DNA of 64,000 nucleotides from Candidatus Dechloromonas phosphoritropha (GCA_016722705.1 JADKGN010000001.1:434001-498000); one strand, 5' to 3'; shown: positions 8,007-19,156, counted from the stretch's first letter. Notes: a model not told the origin generated them from the letters alone. Made by a program: numbers and translations.

Positions 8007-9686
8007 TCAGCCTTGCTGGTTGAGCTTGGCCTTGAGCAGCGCGCCGAGGTTGGTCGTCCCGGAAGCAGCGGCTGAGGACTCCGCCGACAGCTTCTGCATG
8101 GCATCGTGCTGGTCGGCGTTGTCCTTGGCCTTGATCGACAGGTTGATGCCCCGTGTCTTGCGGTCGACGTTGATGATCATCGCCTCAACCACGTCGCCGA
8201 CCTTGAGGTGTTGCGAAAGGTCGTCGATGCGATCACGCGAGAACTCGGAAGCGCGCAGGTAAGCTTCGTTGTCGCCGCCCAGGGCAATGACGGCACCACG
8301 GGCATCGACCGTCTTCACGGTACCGCTGACGATGCTGTTCTTCTCGTGGGTCGCAATGAAATTGGTGTACGGGTCGCCATCCATCTGCTTGACGCCGAGC
8401 GAGATGCGTTCCTTCTCGACGTCGATGGCAAGCACCAGCGCCTCGACTTCATCGCCCTTCTTGAAGTTGCGCATGGCTTCATCGCCGGAAGCAGACCACG
8501 ACAGGTCGGACAGGTGAACCAGTCCGTCGATGCCGCCGGGCAGACCGATGAAGATACCGAAGTCGGTGATCGACTTGATCGCGCCACGGACCTTGTCGCC
8601 CTTCTTGTGGTTCATCGCGAAATCGTCCCACGGATTCGGCTTGCACTGTTTCATGCCCAGCGAGATACGACGACGATCCTCGTCGATTTCGAGAATCATG
8701 ACTTCGACTTCGTCACCCAGCGAGACCACCTTGGACGGATGGACATTCTTGTTGGTCCAGTCCATTTCGGAGACGTGCACCAGACCCTCGATACCCTGCT
8801 CGATCTCGACGAAGGAGCCGTAGTCGGTCAGGTTGGTAACCTTGCCGAACAGGCGGGTGCCGGCCGGGTAACGGCGGGCGATGCCGACCCACGGATCGTC
8901 GCCCAGCTGCTTCATGCCCAGCGAGACGCGGTTCTTCTCGGCGTCGAACTTGAGGATCTTGGCGTTGACTTCGTCGCCGACACTGAGCACTTCGCTCGGA
9001 TGACGGACGCGGCGCCAGGCCAGATCGGTAATGTGCAGCAAGCCATCGATGCCACCGAGGTCGACGAATGCACCGTAATCGGTGATGTTCTTGACGATAC
9101 CCTTGACGACGCTGCCTTCCTGGAGGTTCTCCAGGAGCTTTACGCGATCCTTGTCGGCGGTGGCTTCGAGCACGGCACGGCGGGACATGACCACGTTGTT
9201 GCGCTTGCGGTCGAGCTTGATGACCTTGAACTCCATGGTCTTGCCTTCGTACGGCGTGGTGTCCTTGACCGGGCGCATGTCGACCAGCGAGCCCGGCAGG
9301 AAGGCACGGACGCCGTTGGACATGACGGTGAGACCACCCTTGACCTTGCCGGTAATCGTGCCGGTGACCAGGGAGTTGTTGTTGAGGGCTTCTTCCAGGA
9401 AGTTCCAGGCGGCGATGCGCTTGGCGCGATCGCGGGACAGGCGCGTGGCGCCGTAGCCGTCTTCGAGCATCTCAATGGCAACCTGGACGAAATCGCCCAC
9501 CTTGACCTCGAGCTCGCCCTGGTCATTCAGGAATTCCTCAAGCGGAACATAGGATTCCGATTTCAGGCCGGCATTGACCACAACGAAATTGCGGTCGATG
9601 AGCATCACCTCGGCGGTGATGACTTCGCCTTGACGCATTTCCTGGCGTGCCAGGGATTCTTCAAATAGTTGAGCAAAAGATTCCAT
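8007..9686 (-). CDS. rpsA: 30S ribosomal protein S1
   Basis: A 559-residue protein with six S1 RNA-binding repeats; repeated GLVHVSE/GLLHIT motifs mark domains 3-6. S1 brings mRNAs lacking strong Shine-Dalgarno sequences to the ribosome. I chose the start MESFAQLFEESL, which matches the conserved N-terminus; the 27 residues of the longer reading are not family-like and overlap the upstream terminator. No strong RBS precedes it, which is usual for rpsA because it autoregulates at its own leader. Confidence 0.97.
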   Translation of the reverse strand: MESFAQLFEESLARQEMRQGEVITAEVMLIDRNFVVVNAGLKSESYVPLEEFLNDQGELEVKVGDFVQVAIEMLEDGYGATRLSRDRAKRIAAWNFLEEALNNNSLVTGTITGKVKGGLTVMSNGVRAFLPGSLVDMRPVKDTTPYEGKTMEFKVIKLDRKRNNVVMSRRAVLEATADKDRVKLLENLQEGSVVKGIVKNITDYGAFVDLGGIDGLLHITDLAWRRVRHPSEVLSVGDEVNAKILKFDAEKNRVSLGMKQLGDDPWVGIARRYPAGTRLFGKVTNLTDYGSFVEIEQGIEGLVHVSEMDWTNKNVHPSKVVSLGDEVEVMILEIDEDRRRISLGMKQCKPNPWDDFAMNHKKGDKVRGAIKSITDFGIFIGLPGGIDGLVHLSDLSWSASGDEAMRNFKKGDEVEALVLAIDVEKERISLGVKQMDGDPYTNFIATHEKNSIVSGTVKTVDARGAVIALGGDNEAYLRASEFSRDRIDDLSQHLKVGDVVEAMIINVDRKTRGINLSIKAKDNADQHDAMQKLSAESSAAASGTTNLGALLKAKLNQQG

Positions 9687-9740
9687 TACGGAGCGAACTT
9701 TCATGCCGTGAACCGTGAAATCCACAGCGGGTTGGAGTTG

Positions 9741-9765
9741 AAAAAATGCCGGCCCGGCGGCCGGC
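9741..9765 (-). terminator. Intrinsic terminator or attenuator between aroA-cmk and rpsA
   Basis: On the minus strand a perfect 7-bp stem (9748-9754 with 9759-9765, 4-nt loop) made only of G and C is followed by ATTTTTT. It begins 6 bp after the aroA-cmk stop, so rpsA probably has its own promoter or depends on read-through. Confidence 0.8.
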
Positions 9766-9771
9766 AACAGC

Positions 9772-11703
9772 TTACTGCATTGCTTCCCTGCTCCACGCCA
9801 ACACCTGATTCACCGCCTGTTCGATGGTGAGGTCGGTCGTGTCGAGCAGCTTTGCATCGGCTTCCTGCCTGAGCGGCGCCACGCTACGCCGCGAATCCCG
9901 GTCGTCGCGCTGCCGCAGGTCAAGCAGAAGGTCGAGGAGATTAGCAGATAAACCTTTTTCGATCAACTGCTTATAACGGCGGTCCGCCCTGGCTTCGGCA
10001 CTCGCCGTCAGGAAGATTTTGAGCGGCGCCCGGGGGAAAACCACCGACCCCATGTCGCGGCCGTCGCCGACCAAGCCGGGCTTTGCGTTGAATGCCCGCT
10101 GGCGGAACAGCAGGGCCTCGCGCACGGCGGGCAGCACCGCCACCCGCGAGGCGCCGGCGGAAATTTCCTCGCTGCGAATCGCTTCGCCGACCGCCTGACC
10201 GTTCAGACGAATATCCGTTTCCGAAAACTCGGCAGCGAGTCCGCCGGCAATGACCGCGACACCCGCTTCGTCCGCCCAGTCGACACCCGCCTGTCTTGCG
10301 GCGAGCGCGGTCAACCGGTAAAGCGCCCCGGAATCCAGATACGCGAAACCCAGTGCCGCCGCCACGCGCGCCGCCACCGTGCCCTTGCCGGATGCGGACG
10401 GGCCGTCGATGGCGATCACCGGTGCGGCTTGAGTCACTGCAGCAAACCGCGCGAAATAATCGGGGAAGGTCTTGGCGGCGCAGTTCGGGTCGTTGATGCG
10501 CAAAGGCGTGCCGAATGCCGCCAGCGAAAAACACATCGCCATGCGGTGATCATCGTAGGTGTCGACAGCTGCGGGCTTCAAGGTAGCTGGCGTGACGCGG
10601 ATGTAATCTTCCCCTTCCTCGACCTCGGCGCCGAGCTTGCGCAGTTCGGTCGCCATCGCCGCGATACGGTCGGTCTCCTTGACCCGCCACGAAGCGATGT
10701 TGCGCAGCGTCGTCGTGCCCTTGGCGAACAGGGCCGTCGTCGCCAGCGTCATCGCCGCATCGGGAATATGGTTGCAATCGAGGTCGACCGCGACAAGACC
10801 GCCTTTCGGCGCCCGCGCTTCCATCCAGTTCTGCCCCATTTCGATCTCGGCGCCCATCCGGGCCAGCGCCTCGGCGAACTTAACGTCGCCCTGAATCGAA
10901 TCGCTCCCGACCCCGTCGACCCGCAGTGGTCCGCCGCCGATTGCCCCCAGCGCCAGAAAATAGGAGGCCGACGAAGCGTCACCTTCCACATAAATCGTTC
11001 CCGGCGACCGATAGCGACTGCCCGCCTGGACGGTAAAGCGCTGCCAGCCATCGCGCTCGACCTGCACCCCAAAACGCGCCATGATCGCCAGCGTGATCTC
11101 GATATAAGGCTTGGAAATCAGCTCCCCAATGACGTCGACCGTGACGGTCTCGCCCGTCAGCGGCAACGCCATTAACAAACCCGTCAGGAACTGGCTGGAA
11201 ACGTCGCCACGCACCCGCACCGTGCCACCGGCACAACTGGTCGCCGGTTTGAGATGTAGCGGCGGAAACCCTTCGTTACCCAGATAGTCGATATCAGCCC
11301 CAAGTTGACGCAAACCATCGACCAGATCCCCAATTGGCCGCTCGTGCATGCGGGCCACGCCCTTCAGTACATAATCACCACCAGCCAGCGCCAGCGCAGC
11401 AGTCAGTGGGCGAAATGCGGTGCCGGCATTACCCAGGTAGAGTTCGGCCTGGCGTACCGGAAACACCCCGCCACAGCCCTTGATCAGCCAGTTCCCGCCA
11501 CCCAACGCAGTCACGCCGACGCCAAGCGCCGTCAAGGCGTCGAGCATGCGCGCGGTGTCATCGGATGCCAGCAGATCGCGCACCTCGGTCCCGCCTTCCC
11601 CCAGGGCGGCCAGCAACAACACGCGGTTGGAAATACTCTTCGAACCGGGCAGGCGGACCGTCCCGGAGGCAGAAATCAGTTGGGGAAGGTCAAGGAATTC
11701 CAT
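9772..11703 (-). CDS. aroA-cmk: Fused EPSP synthase and cytidylate kinase
   Basis: One 643-residue reading frame holds two enzymes. Residues 1 to about 428 are 3-phosphoshikimate 1-carboxyvinyltransferase (LPGSKSISNR at 18-27, and GNAGTAFRPLTAAL), the sixth shikimate-pathway step. Residues from about 432 are CMP/dCMP kinase with P-loop IDGPSASGKGT and the YLDSGALYR motif. The genes are separate neighbours in E. coli (aroA ... cmk-rpsA), so this fusion preserves the ancestral order; fused forms are known in betaproteobacteria. Both active sites look complete. Confidence 0.95.
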   Translation of the reverse strand: MEFLDLPQLISASGTVRLPGSKSISNRVLLLAALGEGGTEVRDLLASDDTARMLDALTALGVGVTALGGGNWLIKGCGGVFPVRQAELYLGNAGTAFRPLTAALALAGGDYVLKGVARMHERPIGDLVDGLRQLGADIDYLGNEGFPPLHLKPATSCAGGTVRVRGDVSSQFLTGLLMALPLTGETVTVDVIGELISKPYIEITLAIMARFGVQVERDGWQRFTVQAGSRYRSPGTIYVEGDASSASYFLALGAIGGGPLRVDGVGSDSIQGDVKFAEALARMGAEIEMGQNWMEARAPKGGLVAVDLDCNHIPDAAMTLATTALFAKGTTTLRNIASWRVKETDRIAAMATELRKLGAEVEEGEDYIRVTPATLKPAAVDTYDDHRMAMCFSLAAFGTPLRINDPNCAAKTFPDYFARFAAVTQAAPVIAIDGPSASGKGTVAARVAAALGFAYLDSGALYRLTALAARQAGVDWADEAGVAVIAGGLAAEFSETDIRLNGQAVGEAIRSEEISAGASRVAVLPAVREALLFRQRAFNAKPGLVGDGRDMGSVVFPRAPLKIFLTASAEARADRRYKQLIEKGLSANLLDLLLDLRQRDDRDSRRSVAPLRQEADAKLLDTTDLTIEQAVNQVLAWSREAMQ

Positions 11704-11831
11704 GGACGCACCAGTGCGGGAAAAGCACGGAGTTTACAGTCCACGGCGCAAAGTCCGAAGCGTTCCAAAAACAAAACTGCCGGGGCACAATCGGGCTATC
11801 ATCAAAGATAATGGACCAGCGAGGAATCACC

Positions 11832-12404
11832 ATGGCGTTTGCACTGAAAAAGGCCACGCTCAGCCCCGAAAACTATCTGGCTGCCGAAGCGGAATCGCAA
11901 GTCAAGCACGAATACGTAGACGGCCAGGTATTTGTGATGGCCGGCGCCAGCGAGCGGCACAAGCGCATCGCCATGAATATTGCGTTCCACCTGCGCGCCG
12001 CTTCCCGAGGCACGCCATGCGGCGCCTTCATGTCGAACATGAAGCTGCGCATTGCCGCGGTCAACACGTTTTATTACCCGGATGTGATGCTTAACTGCGA
12101 CGAAGCAGACAAACACCCGATTCAGAAGACGGCACCCTGCATTGTCGCCGAGGTTCTCAGCCCTTCGACAGCCACCACCGATCGCCGGGAAAAAGCCTTG
12201 GCCTATCGTCAAATTCCCTCGCTCAAAACCTACATCCTTGCCGGTCCCGATCGCCGCGCGGTCGACTACTTCATCCGCGACGAATCCGGAGAATGGCAAC
12301 AGGGTACGCTCGGCGAAATGGACATCCTCGGCGTAGACTGCGGAAAGATCAAGGTCGGGCTGGCGCTCGATGACATCTACGAAGACGTCGATTTCCACAA
12401 CTGA
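11832..12404 (+). CDS. Uma2-family (DUF820) restriction-endonuclease-fold protein
   Basis: A 190-residue protein of the Uma2/DUF820 family, which has a PD-(D/E)XK-like fold; biological role is poorly known. Visible family features are the N-terminal HEYVDGQVFVMAGAS, FYYPDVMLNC with the metal-site aspartate, and PCIVAEVLSPST with the active-site glutamate followed by DRREKALAYRQI. The start at 11832 has a GAGGA ribosome site 7 bp upstream; an ATG at 11811 is possible but lacks one. It reads divergently from aroA-cmk. Confidence 0.85.
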   Translation: MAFALKKATLSPENYLAAEAESQVKHEYVDGQVFVMAGASERHKRIAMNIAFHLRAASRGTPCGAFMSNMKLRIAAVNTFYYPDVMLNCDEADKHPIQKTAPCIVAEVLSPSTATTDRREKALAYRQIPSLKTYILAGPDRRAVDYFIRDESGEWQQGTLGEMDILGVDCGKIKVGLALDDIYEDVDFHN

Positions 12405-12511
12405 TTTCCGGGATTACGTCTGGCGGCACGATCAGTCTGCAGAGCCTGAAGCTCAGCCTGCCGCTGGCCGAGCTTTACGTGGACGTCGAATTGAAAGCTA
12501 GCGCAAGCTGA
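12405..12511 (+). pseudogene. C-terminal remnant of a second Uma2-type gene
   Basis: Right after the intact Uma2 gene, another frame reads SLQSLKLSLPLAELYVDVEL and ends TGA at 12511. This resembles the usual C-terminal end of Uma2 proteins (a hydrophobic LPL-LY-V segment). It is probably what is left after recombination between two tandem Uma2 genes. The match is from pattern memory only. Confidence 0.45.
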
Positions 12512-12513
12512 AT

Positions 12514-14469
12514 TCAGTCGTTTGCGGCCGGATGATATTCCGGGACCCAGTGCATCAGCGTTTCGCGTACCCGTTCATCACCTTGGCAGGGCTCGGCGAG
12601 CCAGGGGCGCAAATTTTGCAACAAATCGTCGTCGACCGCGCGAGCCCGGGCAATCCGGAGCTTGGGATGGGGTGTCTGGCGGGTGTGCTCGGCATCGGCC
12701 AGCAGTTCCTCGTAAAGTTTCTCGCCGGGCCGCAGTCCGGTGAATTCGATCCGGATTTCGCCTTCGGAATACCCGGAAAGGTGGATCATCTTGCGCGCCA
12801 GATCGACAATCCTGACCGGCTGGCCCATATCGAGAACGAAGATTTCGCCGCCCTGCCCCATCGCCGCCGCCTGCAACACCAACTGGGCCGCTTCGGGAAT
12901 CGACATGAAGTAGCGCGTTATCTCGGGATGCGTCACGGTCACCGGCCCGCCGCGCGCAATCTGCGCCTGGAACTTGGGAATCACGCTGCCGGTGCTGCCC
13001 AGCACGTTGCCGAAGCGCACCATCTCGAATTGCGTCCCCGAACCTTGCCGATGCAAGGCTTCGCACACCATCTCGGCCAGCCGCTTGGTAGCCCCCATCA
13101 CATTGGTCGGATTAACCGCCTTGTCGGTCGAGATGAGGACGAACCGTTCAGCCTCGAAGCGGGACGCGCACTCCGCCACCAGCATGGTACCCAGCACGTT
13201 GTTGCGCACCGCCTGCCAGGCATTGGCCACTTCCATCAGCGGCACATGCTTGTAGGCGGCGGCGTGGAACACCACCTGTGGCCGGAACGAGGCGAACACT
13301 TCGTTCAGCCGCTCTCGATCCTTGACATCCCCGGCCAGCGAAACCAGCGCAAGGTCAGGAAGATGAACCGAAAACCATTGTTCCAACGTATAGAGCGCAA
13401 ACTCGCTCTGCTCGAAAAGAACCAGCCGCGCCGGCCCGAAACGTGCCAGTTGCCGGCAAAGTTCACTACCGATCGAACCTCCGGCGCCGGTCACAAGAAC
13501 CGTCTTGCCAGCGACCATGGCGGCCACATGTCGCGTATCGATCCACACCGGCTCGCGGCCGAGGAGATCCTCGATCGCCACCGGGCGGATCGATGAGATC
13601 GCGACCCGCCCGCCCATGACGTCCTCGAGTCCGGGCACGGTAAACACGTGGGCACCGGCTTCGACAGCGAGATCGGTCGCCCGACGGCATGCGTCGTCAG
13701 CCGCCGACGGCATGGCCAGTATCACGTGTGAAGCCTTTTCCGATGACAGCACTTCGGGCAGGCTCTCGATGCCGCCAATGACAGGATTTCCGGAAAGTTC
13801 CCTTCCCCATTTGCTGCGATCGTCGTCCACCAGGGCCACCACCCGCCAGTCCGCGCTGCGCTCGAGCTCACGAGCCAGCATGGCGCCACCGCGACCAGCA
13901 CCGACGATCACGACCGGCTTGCCCTGGGCGATCAGGCCACCATAAAGGCGGTGCTCTTTCCACATGCGGTAGGCCGCCCGGCCGCCACCCATGTAGACGG
14001 TCAGCAACAGCGGATAGAGCACGAGCAGGGAACGTGGAACCACCCGCGGGCCGTAGCGATAGAAAACAAAGAAGGCGACAACGGCAGCGGTCGAGAAGCC
14101 TACAGCGCTCAAGACCCGTTTCAGGTCTGGTAAACTGGCAAACATCCAGATACCACGATACAGGCCCGCCAGACGACAGGCCACCACATGTGCGGGCAGC
14201 AGGAAGACCAGACCCCAGCCCAACACCGGCAAGAAGTTTTCCGGCATATCCAGGTTGAAGCGGAGCACAAAGCCCCCCACCCAGGCAAAGACGGCAGCCG
14301 AGAGGTCGAACAGAAAGACGAGGATGGACAGGAAACTCTTGGTCACTTTGATGCGTAAACCACGTCGCACGGTGTCTCGGTCAAAGCGGGCATTGTAACC
14401 GCTCCGTATCCGATCCCGGGAATGCCCCTTATATCTGGCTGCCCTGAATCCTGATCCGTCAGTGGACAA
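12514..14469 (-). CDS. FlaA1/WbpM/CapD-like nucleotide-sugar 4,6-dehydratase (membrane)
   Basis: A 651-residue inner-membrane protein. Four transmembrane helices lie in residues 45-160, followed by a CoA-binding-type Rossmann domain (about 180-300) and a catalytic SDR domain beginning VLVTGAGGSIGSELCRQL near 325. The catalytic segment STDKAVNPTNVMGATKR replaces the usual SDR tyrosine with methionine, as in WbpM/PglF. Such enzymes convert UDP-GlcNAc to the 4-keto-6-deoxy sugar for O-antigen or glycoprotein glycans. The start overlaps the sugar transferase gene by 11 bp; a later start near VTKSFLSIL is possible. Confidence 0.88.
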   Translation of the reverse strand: MSTDGSGFRAARYKGHSRDRIRSGYNARFDRDTVRRGLRIKVTKSFLSILVFLFDLSAAVFAWVGGFVLRFNLDMPENFLPVLGWGLVFLLPAHVVACRLAGLYRGIWMFASLPDLKRVLSAVGFSTAAVVAFFVFYRYGPRVVPRSLLVLYPLLLTVYMGGGRAAYRMWKEHRLYGGLIAQGKPVVIVGAGRGGAMLARELERSADWRVVALVDDDRSKWGRELSGNPVIGGIESLPEVLSSEKASHVILAMPSAADDACRRATDLAVEAGAHVFTVPGLEDVMGGRVAISSIRPVAIEDLLGREPVWIDTRHVAAMVAGKTVLVTGAGGSIGSELCRQLARFGPARLVLFEQSEFALYTLEQWFSVHLPDLALVSLAGDVKDRERLNEVFASFRPQVVFHAAAYKHVPLMEVANAWQAVRNNVLGTMLVAECASRFEAERFVLISTDKAVNPTNVMGATKRLAEMVCEALHRQGSGTQFEMVRFGNVLGSTGSVIPKFQAQIARGGPVTVTHPEITRYFMSIPEAAQLVLQAAAMGQGGEIFVLDMGQPVRIVDLARKMIHLSGYSEGEIRIEFTGLRPGEKLYEELLADAEHTRQTPHPKLRIARARAVDDDLLQNLRPWLAEPCQGDERVRETLMHWVPEYHPAAND

Positions 14470-15019
14470 CCCCCTCCCGCCTAATCACCTTGACCACCGT
14501 CAGCCAGAGTATCCGGAGATCGAACAGGAACGAGCGCCGCCGCAGATACTCGACATCCAGTGCCACCTTATCCGGAATCGGCAGTTCGTCCCGCCCGTTG
14601 ACCTGGGCCCATCCAGTCAGTCCGGGCACCATCTCGTGCACCCCGCGCTCGGTGCGCAAGGCCACCAGATCGTCCTGATTGAAGAGTGCCGGGCGCGGAC
14701 CGACGAAACTCATGTCGCCGGCAAGGATGCTCCAAAGCTGCGGAAGTTCGTCGAGGCTGGTCTTGCGCAGAAAAGCCCCGATCGGGGTCAGCCAGGCATC
14801 GGGATCACGTAGCAGGTGGGTGGCCACCGCTGGCGTGCCAATGCGCATGCTGCGAAACTTGGGCATCCGGAAAATCCGGTTATGGCGTCCCACGCGCTCG
14901 GACCAGTAGAGCGCCGGACCGGGGGAAGTCAGCCTCACCGCGGCCGCCACGACCATAATGGGCAGGATCAGGGTCACGCCTGCGGTCAACACCAGAAAAA
15001 GGTCAAAAAGCCGCTTCAT
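14459..15019 (-). CDS. Undecaprenyl-phosphate sugar-phosphate transferase (Bac_transf family)
   Basis: A 186-residue polyprenyl-phosphate hexose-1-phosphate transferase that starts lipid-linked glycan assembly. It has one N-terminal hydrophobic re-entrant helix (residues 5-27), the RVGRHNRIFRMPKFRSM basic-aromatic motif, the DELPQLWSILAGDMSFVGPR catalytic stretch, and the PGLTGWAQVNGR motif. It is the short PglC/WcaJ-C type with no N-terminal four-helix domain. ATGA overlap with the upstream epimerase supports one operon for O-antigen-type synthesis. Confidence 0.92.
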   Translation of the reverse strand: MKRLFDLFLVLTAGVTLILPIMVVAAAVRLTSPGPALYWSERVGRHNRIFRMPKFRSMRIGTPAVATHLLRDPDAWLTPIGAFLRKTSLDELPQLWSILAGDMSFVGPRPALFNQDDLVALRTERGVHEMVPGLTGWAQVNGRDELPIPDKVALDVEYLRRRSFLFDLRILWLTVVKVIRREGVVH

Positions 15020-15966
15020 TTTCCCAGCATCTCCGCAAGCCCGTCGGCGAGCGATACCCGCGCCCGCCAGCCCAGTTCCCGTTCGATCCGTGCCGGGGAA
15101 TACCAGGCCGAACCCAACAAGCGATCGAGCACTTCGCTGTCGAACGGCATCCGCCTCTCAAGAATGGCCTCCAGTCCGTCTGCCCCGCTTGCCGCCGCGC
15201 GCAGCAACCACTCGGGCAACACCCATGAGCATCGCCGCATCCCCAGAGTTGAACGCAACATATCGAACAACTCGCGCCCCGAAGGGGCTTCGGATGAAGC
15301 CACAATGTAGGTTCCGCCGTTGGCCCGGTCATCGTCGGCAACCAGCCGCATGGCCGCCACGACATCATCGACGTGCACCAGGGAACGGTGGTTACCCGTT
15401 TCGGGCAGGGGCGGAAACAGACCACGACCGACCAGGCGACCCATGCGTTCCAGATTCCCGCGGCCTCCCGACCCATAGACCATCGCCAGGCGCAGATTGA
15501 CCACATGCATACCATAGCGTCTGCCGGCGTCCATCACCACTTCCTCGGCCGCCCGCTTGGCTTGCCCATAAGCGGTCTCCGACTGCCCAGGGAAATTCTC
15601 GTCGGCGCACGACTCCCCCGGTTCGGCCATCGCCTTGACACTGGAGAGGAAGACGAATCGTTTTACCCCCGACTTCCCCGCCGCCTCGACCAGATTTCGC
15701 GTCCCCTCGAAGTTGACCCGCCAATGCATCGCTGCATCATCGCCCGTGAGCGAGGAAAATGCATGCGCATAGCCAGCACAATGGAATATCGTGTCCACCC
15801 CCCTGCATGCTGCGGTCAACGCCGATTTATCGGCCAAATTGGCGACGAACGAATCACGACACGGAACGGGTTGGCGCGACAGGCAACGCAAAGCCATTCC
15901 ATTTGCTTTTAGTACTTCGATCAGGTGTCCACCGACAAACCCGGTTGCGCCAGTAACCAGATTCAC
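15016..15966 (-). CDS. NAD-dependent sugar epimerase/reductase (extended SDR)
   Basis: A 316-residue extended short-chain dehydrogenase with NAD loop TGATGFVGGHL at the N-terminus and YGQAKRAAEE as the catalytic Tyr-x3-Lys. WbpV/WbiG-type proteins in this position reduce 4-keto sugars to UDP-FucNAc or QuiNAc-like precursors just before the sugar transferase step. I chose the GTG start at 15966 because it overlaps the GT2 stop as GTGA and begins at the conserved VNLVTGATG; the longer 372-codon reading runs back inside the GT2 gene. Confidence 0.85.
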   Translation of the reverse strand: MNLVTGATGFVGGHLIEVLKANGMALRCLSRQPVPCRDSFVANLADKSALTAACRGVDTIFHCAGYAHAFSSLTGDDAAMHWRVNFEGTRNLVEAAGKSGVKRFVFLSSVKAMAEPGESCADENFPGQSETAYGQAKRAAEEVVMDAGRRYGMHVVNLRLAMVYGSGGRGNLERMGRLVGRGLFPPLPETGNHRSLVHVDDVVAAMRLVADDDRANGGTYIVASSEAPSGRELFDMLRSTLGMRRCSWVLPEWLLRAAASGADGLEAILERRMPFDSEVLDRLLGSAWYSPARIERELGWRARVSLADGLAEMLGK

Positions 15967-16703
15967 CGATTGTCGTCCACAACCGTGGGCAGCCGCCCGC
16001 GGTGCTTCCAGAGAAAGCGCGCCATGCTGCCCAGATGCCAGCGCAGGTGACGCAGACTCCGACGGCTGTCGCGCCGCGCGTCGTGAATGACGCCCGCCTT
16101 CGGGCACGCCAGTATTCTCATCCCCTTCCGCCACACCCGGACGCAGATATCGACGTCTTCGTAATACAGGAAGAAGCGCTCATCGAAACCACCCAGATCA
16201 TGAAAATCTCGGCTACGAAACAGCATGAACATTCCAGCCACCCATTCCGGAGAAAATTCCGCTTCGCCTTCCCGGACAATATAGCGGCCATCGCTCCCCC
16301 CGAGCGCCTTCATGAGCAATGAACCCGGCGTAGGAAAGTGTCGCATGCTGTCTTCGATATTCCCATCGGGTGATCTTACCAGCGGCGCCACCAGTGCCAC
16401 GCGCTTGTCACCGAGCGCAGCGGACAGGGCAGGAAATGGATTCCGGTCGAATTCAATATCCGGATTCAGCGGGCAGAAGAACGTCTGGGTGCAACAAGCA
16501 AAAGCCGCATTGTGATTGGCGCCGAAACCCTTCGGCTGCGCGTTGCCGATAAACGTCACACGCGCGTCATCGGGCAATGCCACCGATTCCGGAACATTCA
16601 GAGTCAGAATTATCTGGGAGACCTCGGGGAACGCCAGGAGTTCTCCGACGAGCCTCCCCACCATATCTCCATGCCCATGGCTGACGACGGAAACAGCTAT
16701 CAA
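15963..16703 (-). CDS. Family 2 glycosyltransferase
   Basis: A 246-residue GT-A fold glycosyltransferase. It opens with VVSHGHGDMV, has FGANHNAAF followed by the nucleotide-sugar/metal segment NPDIEF, and the acceptor motif GGFDERFFLYYEDVDI. It resembles rhamnosyltransferase-type WbbL/GT2 enzymes for O-antigen, but donor and acceptor are unknown. TTG is the likely start codon since no ATG or GTG precedes the conserved N-terminus. It is first in the four-gene minus-strand cluster. Confidence 0.87.
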   Translation of the reverse strand: MIAVSVVSHGHGDMVGRLVGELLAFPEVSQIILTLNVPESVALPDDARVTFIGNAQPKGFGANHNAAFACCTQTFFCPLNPDIEFDRNPFPALSAALGDKRVALVAPLVRSPDGNIEDSMRHFPTPGSLLMKALGGSDGRYIVREGEAEFSPEWVAGMFMLFRSRDFHDLGGFDERFFLYYEDVDICVRVWRKGMRILACPKAGVIHDARRDSRRSLRHLRWHLGSMARFLWKHRGRLPTVVDDNR

Positions 16704-17180
16704 TTATTAACCCGACCCTTAAATAGGTTCATTGAGCGGCCCAGGCGGCGTGAGGATGCTGGAAATAGCAACGGCTGCGTTCGGGCCATTGGACGATGCG
16801 AATTGTTGCATATTGCTATTTGCGGAAGCTCGTCATCATTGCGACTGGCGGGTTCGAGGCACAACGAGGTCTTGAAGTCGTGGTTCAGTTATTCGTCGGG
16901 ATCGGATTCGGGCGCGCGGGGTGGCAAGTGTCTCCAGAAGCCGCAGGCGCATTCGAGGCAGGAATGGAAAGCGGGAAAAGGCTGCCATCGGGAAAAATCG
17001 GACTGGCGCAACCGCCGGTCGACGAATCAAATCCTTTTCGGCCAAGAATTACTTTCACAGCGCCTTCCAGATCTGCTGGTTCCCATTTGCAACAGATTTT
17101 ACTTCCTCCCGAGCCGTCGACCACGCCCCGCTGGACGTACCCTTGGGGTGCAACGATCGGCCCGAAAGGTTTGTAACGGC
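16704..17180. other. Intergenic stretch containing only a gene fragment
   Basis: These 477 bp lie between the glycosyltransferase start and the htpG stop. Apart from the Nmad3-like fragment at 16885-17058, I see no intact gene, clear terminator or RNA. The right part is lower in GC than its neighbours, consistent with a decayed insertion. Confidence 0.6.
16885..17058 (-). pseudogene. N-terminal fragment of a nucleotide modification associated domain 3 (Nmad3)-like gene
   Basis: From a GTG at 17058 the minus strand encodes 57 residues beginning VKVILGRKGFDSSTGG and continuing with SPIFPDGSLFPLSIP, then a stop. This matches my memory of Nmad3 proteins, which begin MKhIhSRKGFDSS-GG-PSPIhPDGRhhSLPIPD and are linked with DNA base modification in phages and bacteria. 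Only the first quarter of the usual domain is left; the following DNA has stops in all frames. Recognition is by eye. Confidence 0.55.
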
Positions 17181-19091
<1,911 letters not shown>

Positions 19092-19128
19092 GGCAAAAAC
19101 TCCCATTCAATGCAAAAGGTGGGATGGG

Positions 19129-19156
19129 AGATGGGGGCGAGCACGGAGAATTCAAG
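19129..19156 (-). promoter_or_regulatory. Sigma-32 heat-shock promoter of htpG
   Basis: Read on the minus strand, the -35 CTTGAA (19156-19151) and -10 CCCCATCT (19136-19129) are separated by 14 bp. This matches the proteobacterial RpoH consensus CTTGAA-N13-15-CCCCATNT. The expected start site is about 19122, giving a leader of about 30 nt before the htpG ATG at 19091. Confidence 0.8.

Noticed and set aside
8106..9668. 520-codon plus-strand ORF
   Set aside because: Exact antisense of rpsA; no domain recognised; repeats in it only mirror the S1 repeats.
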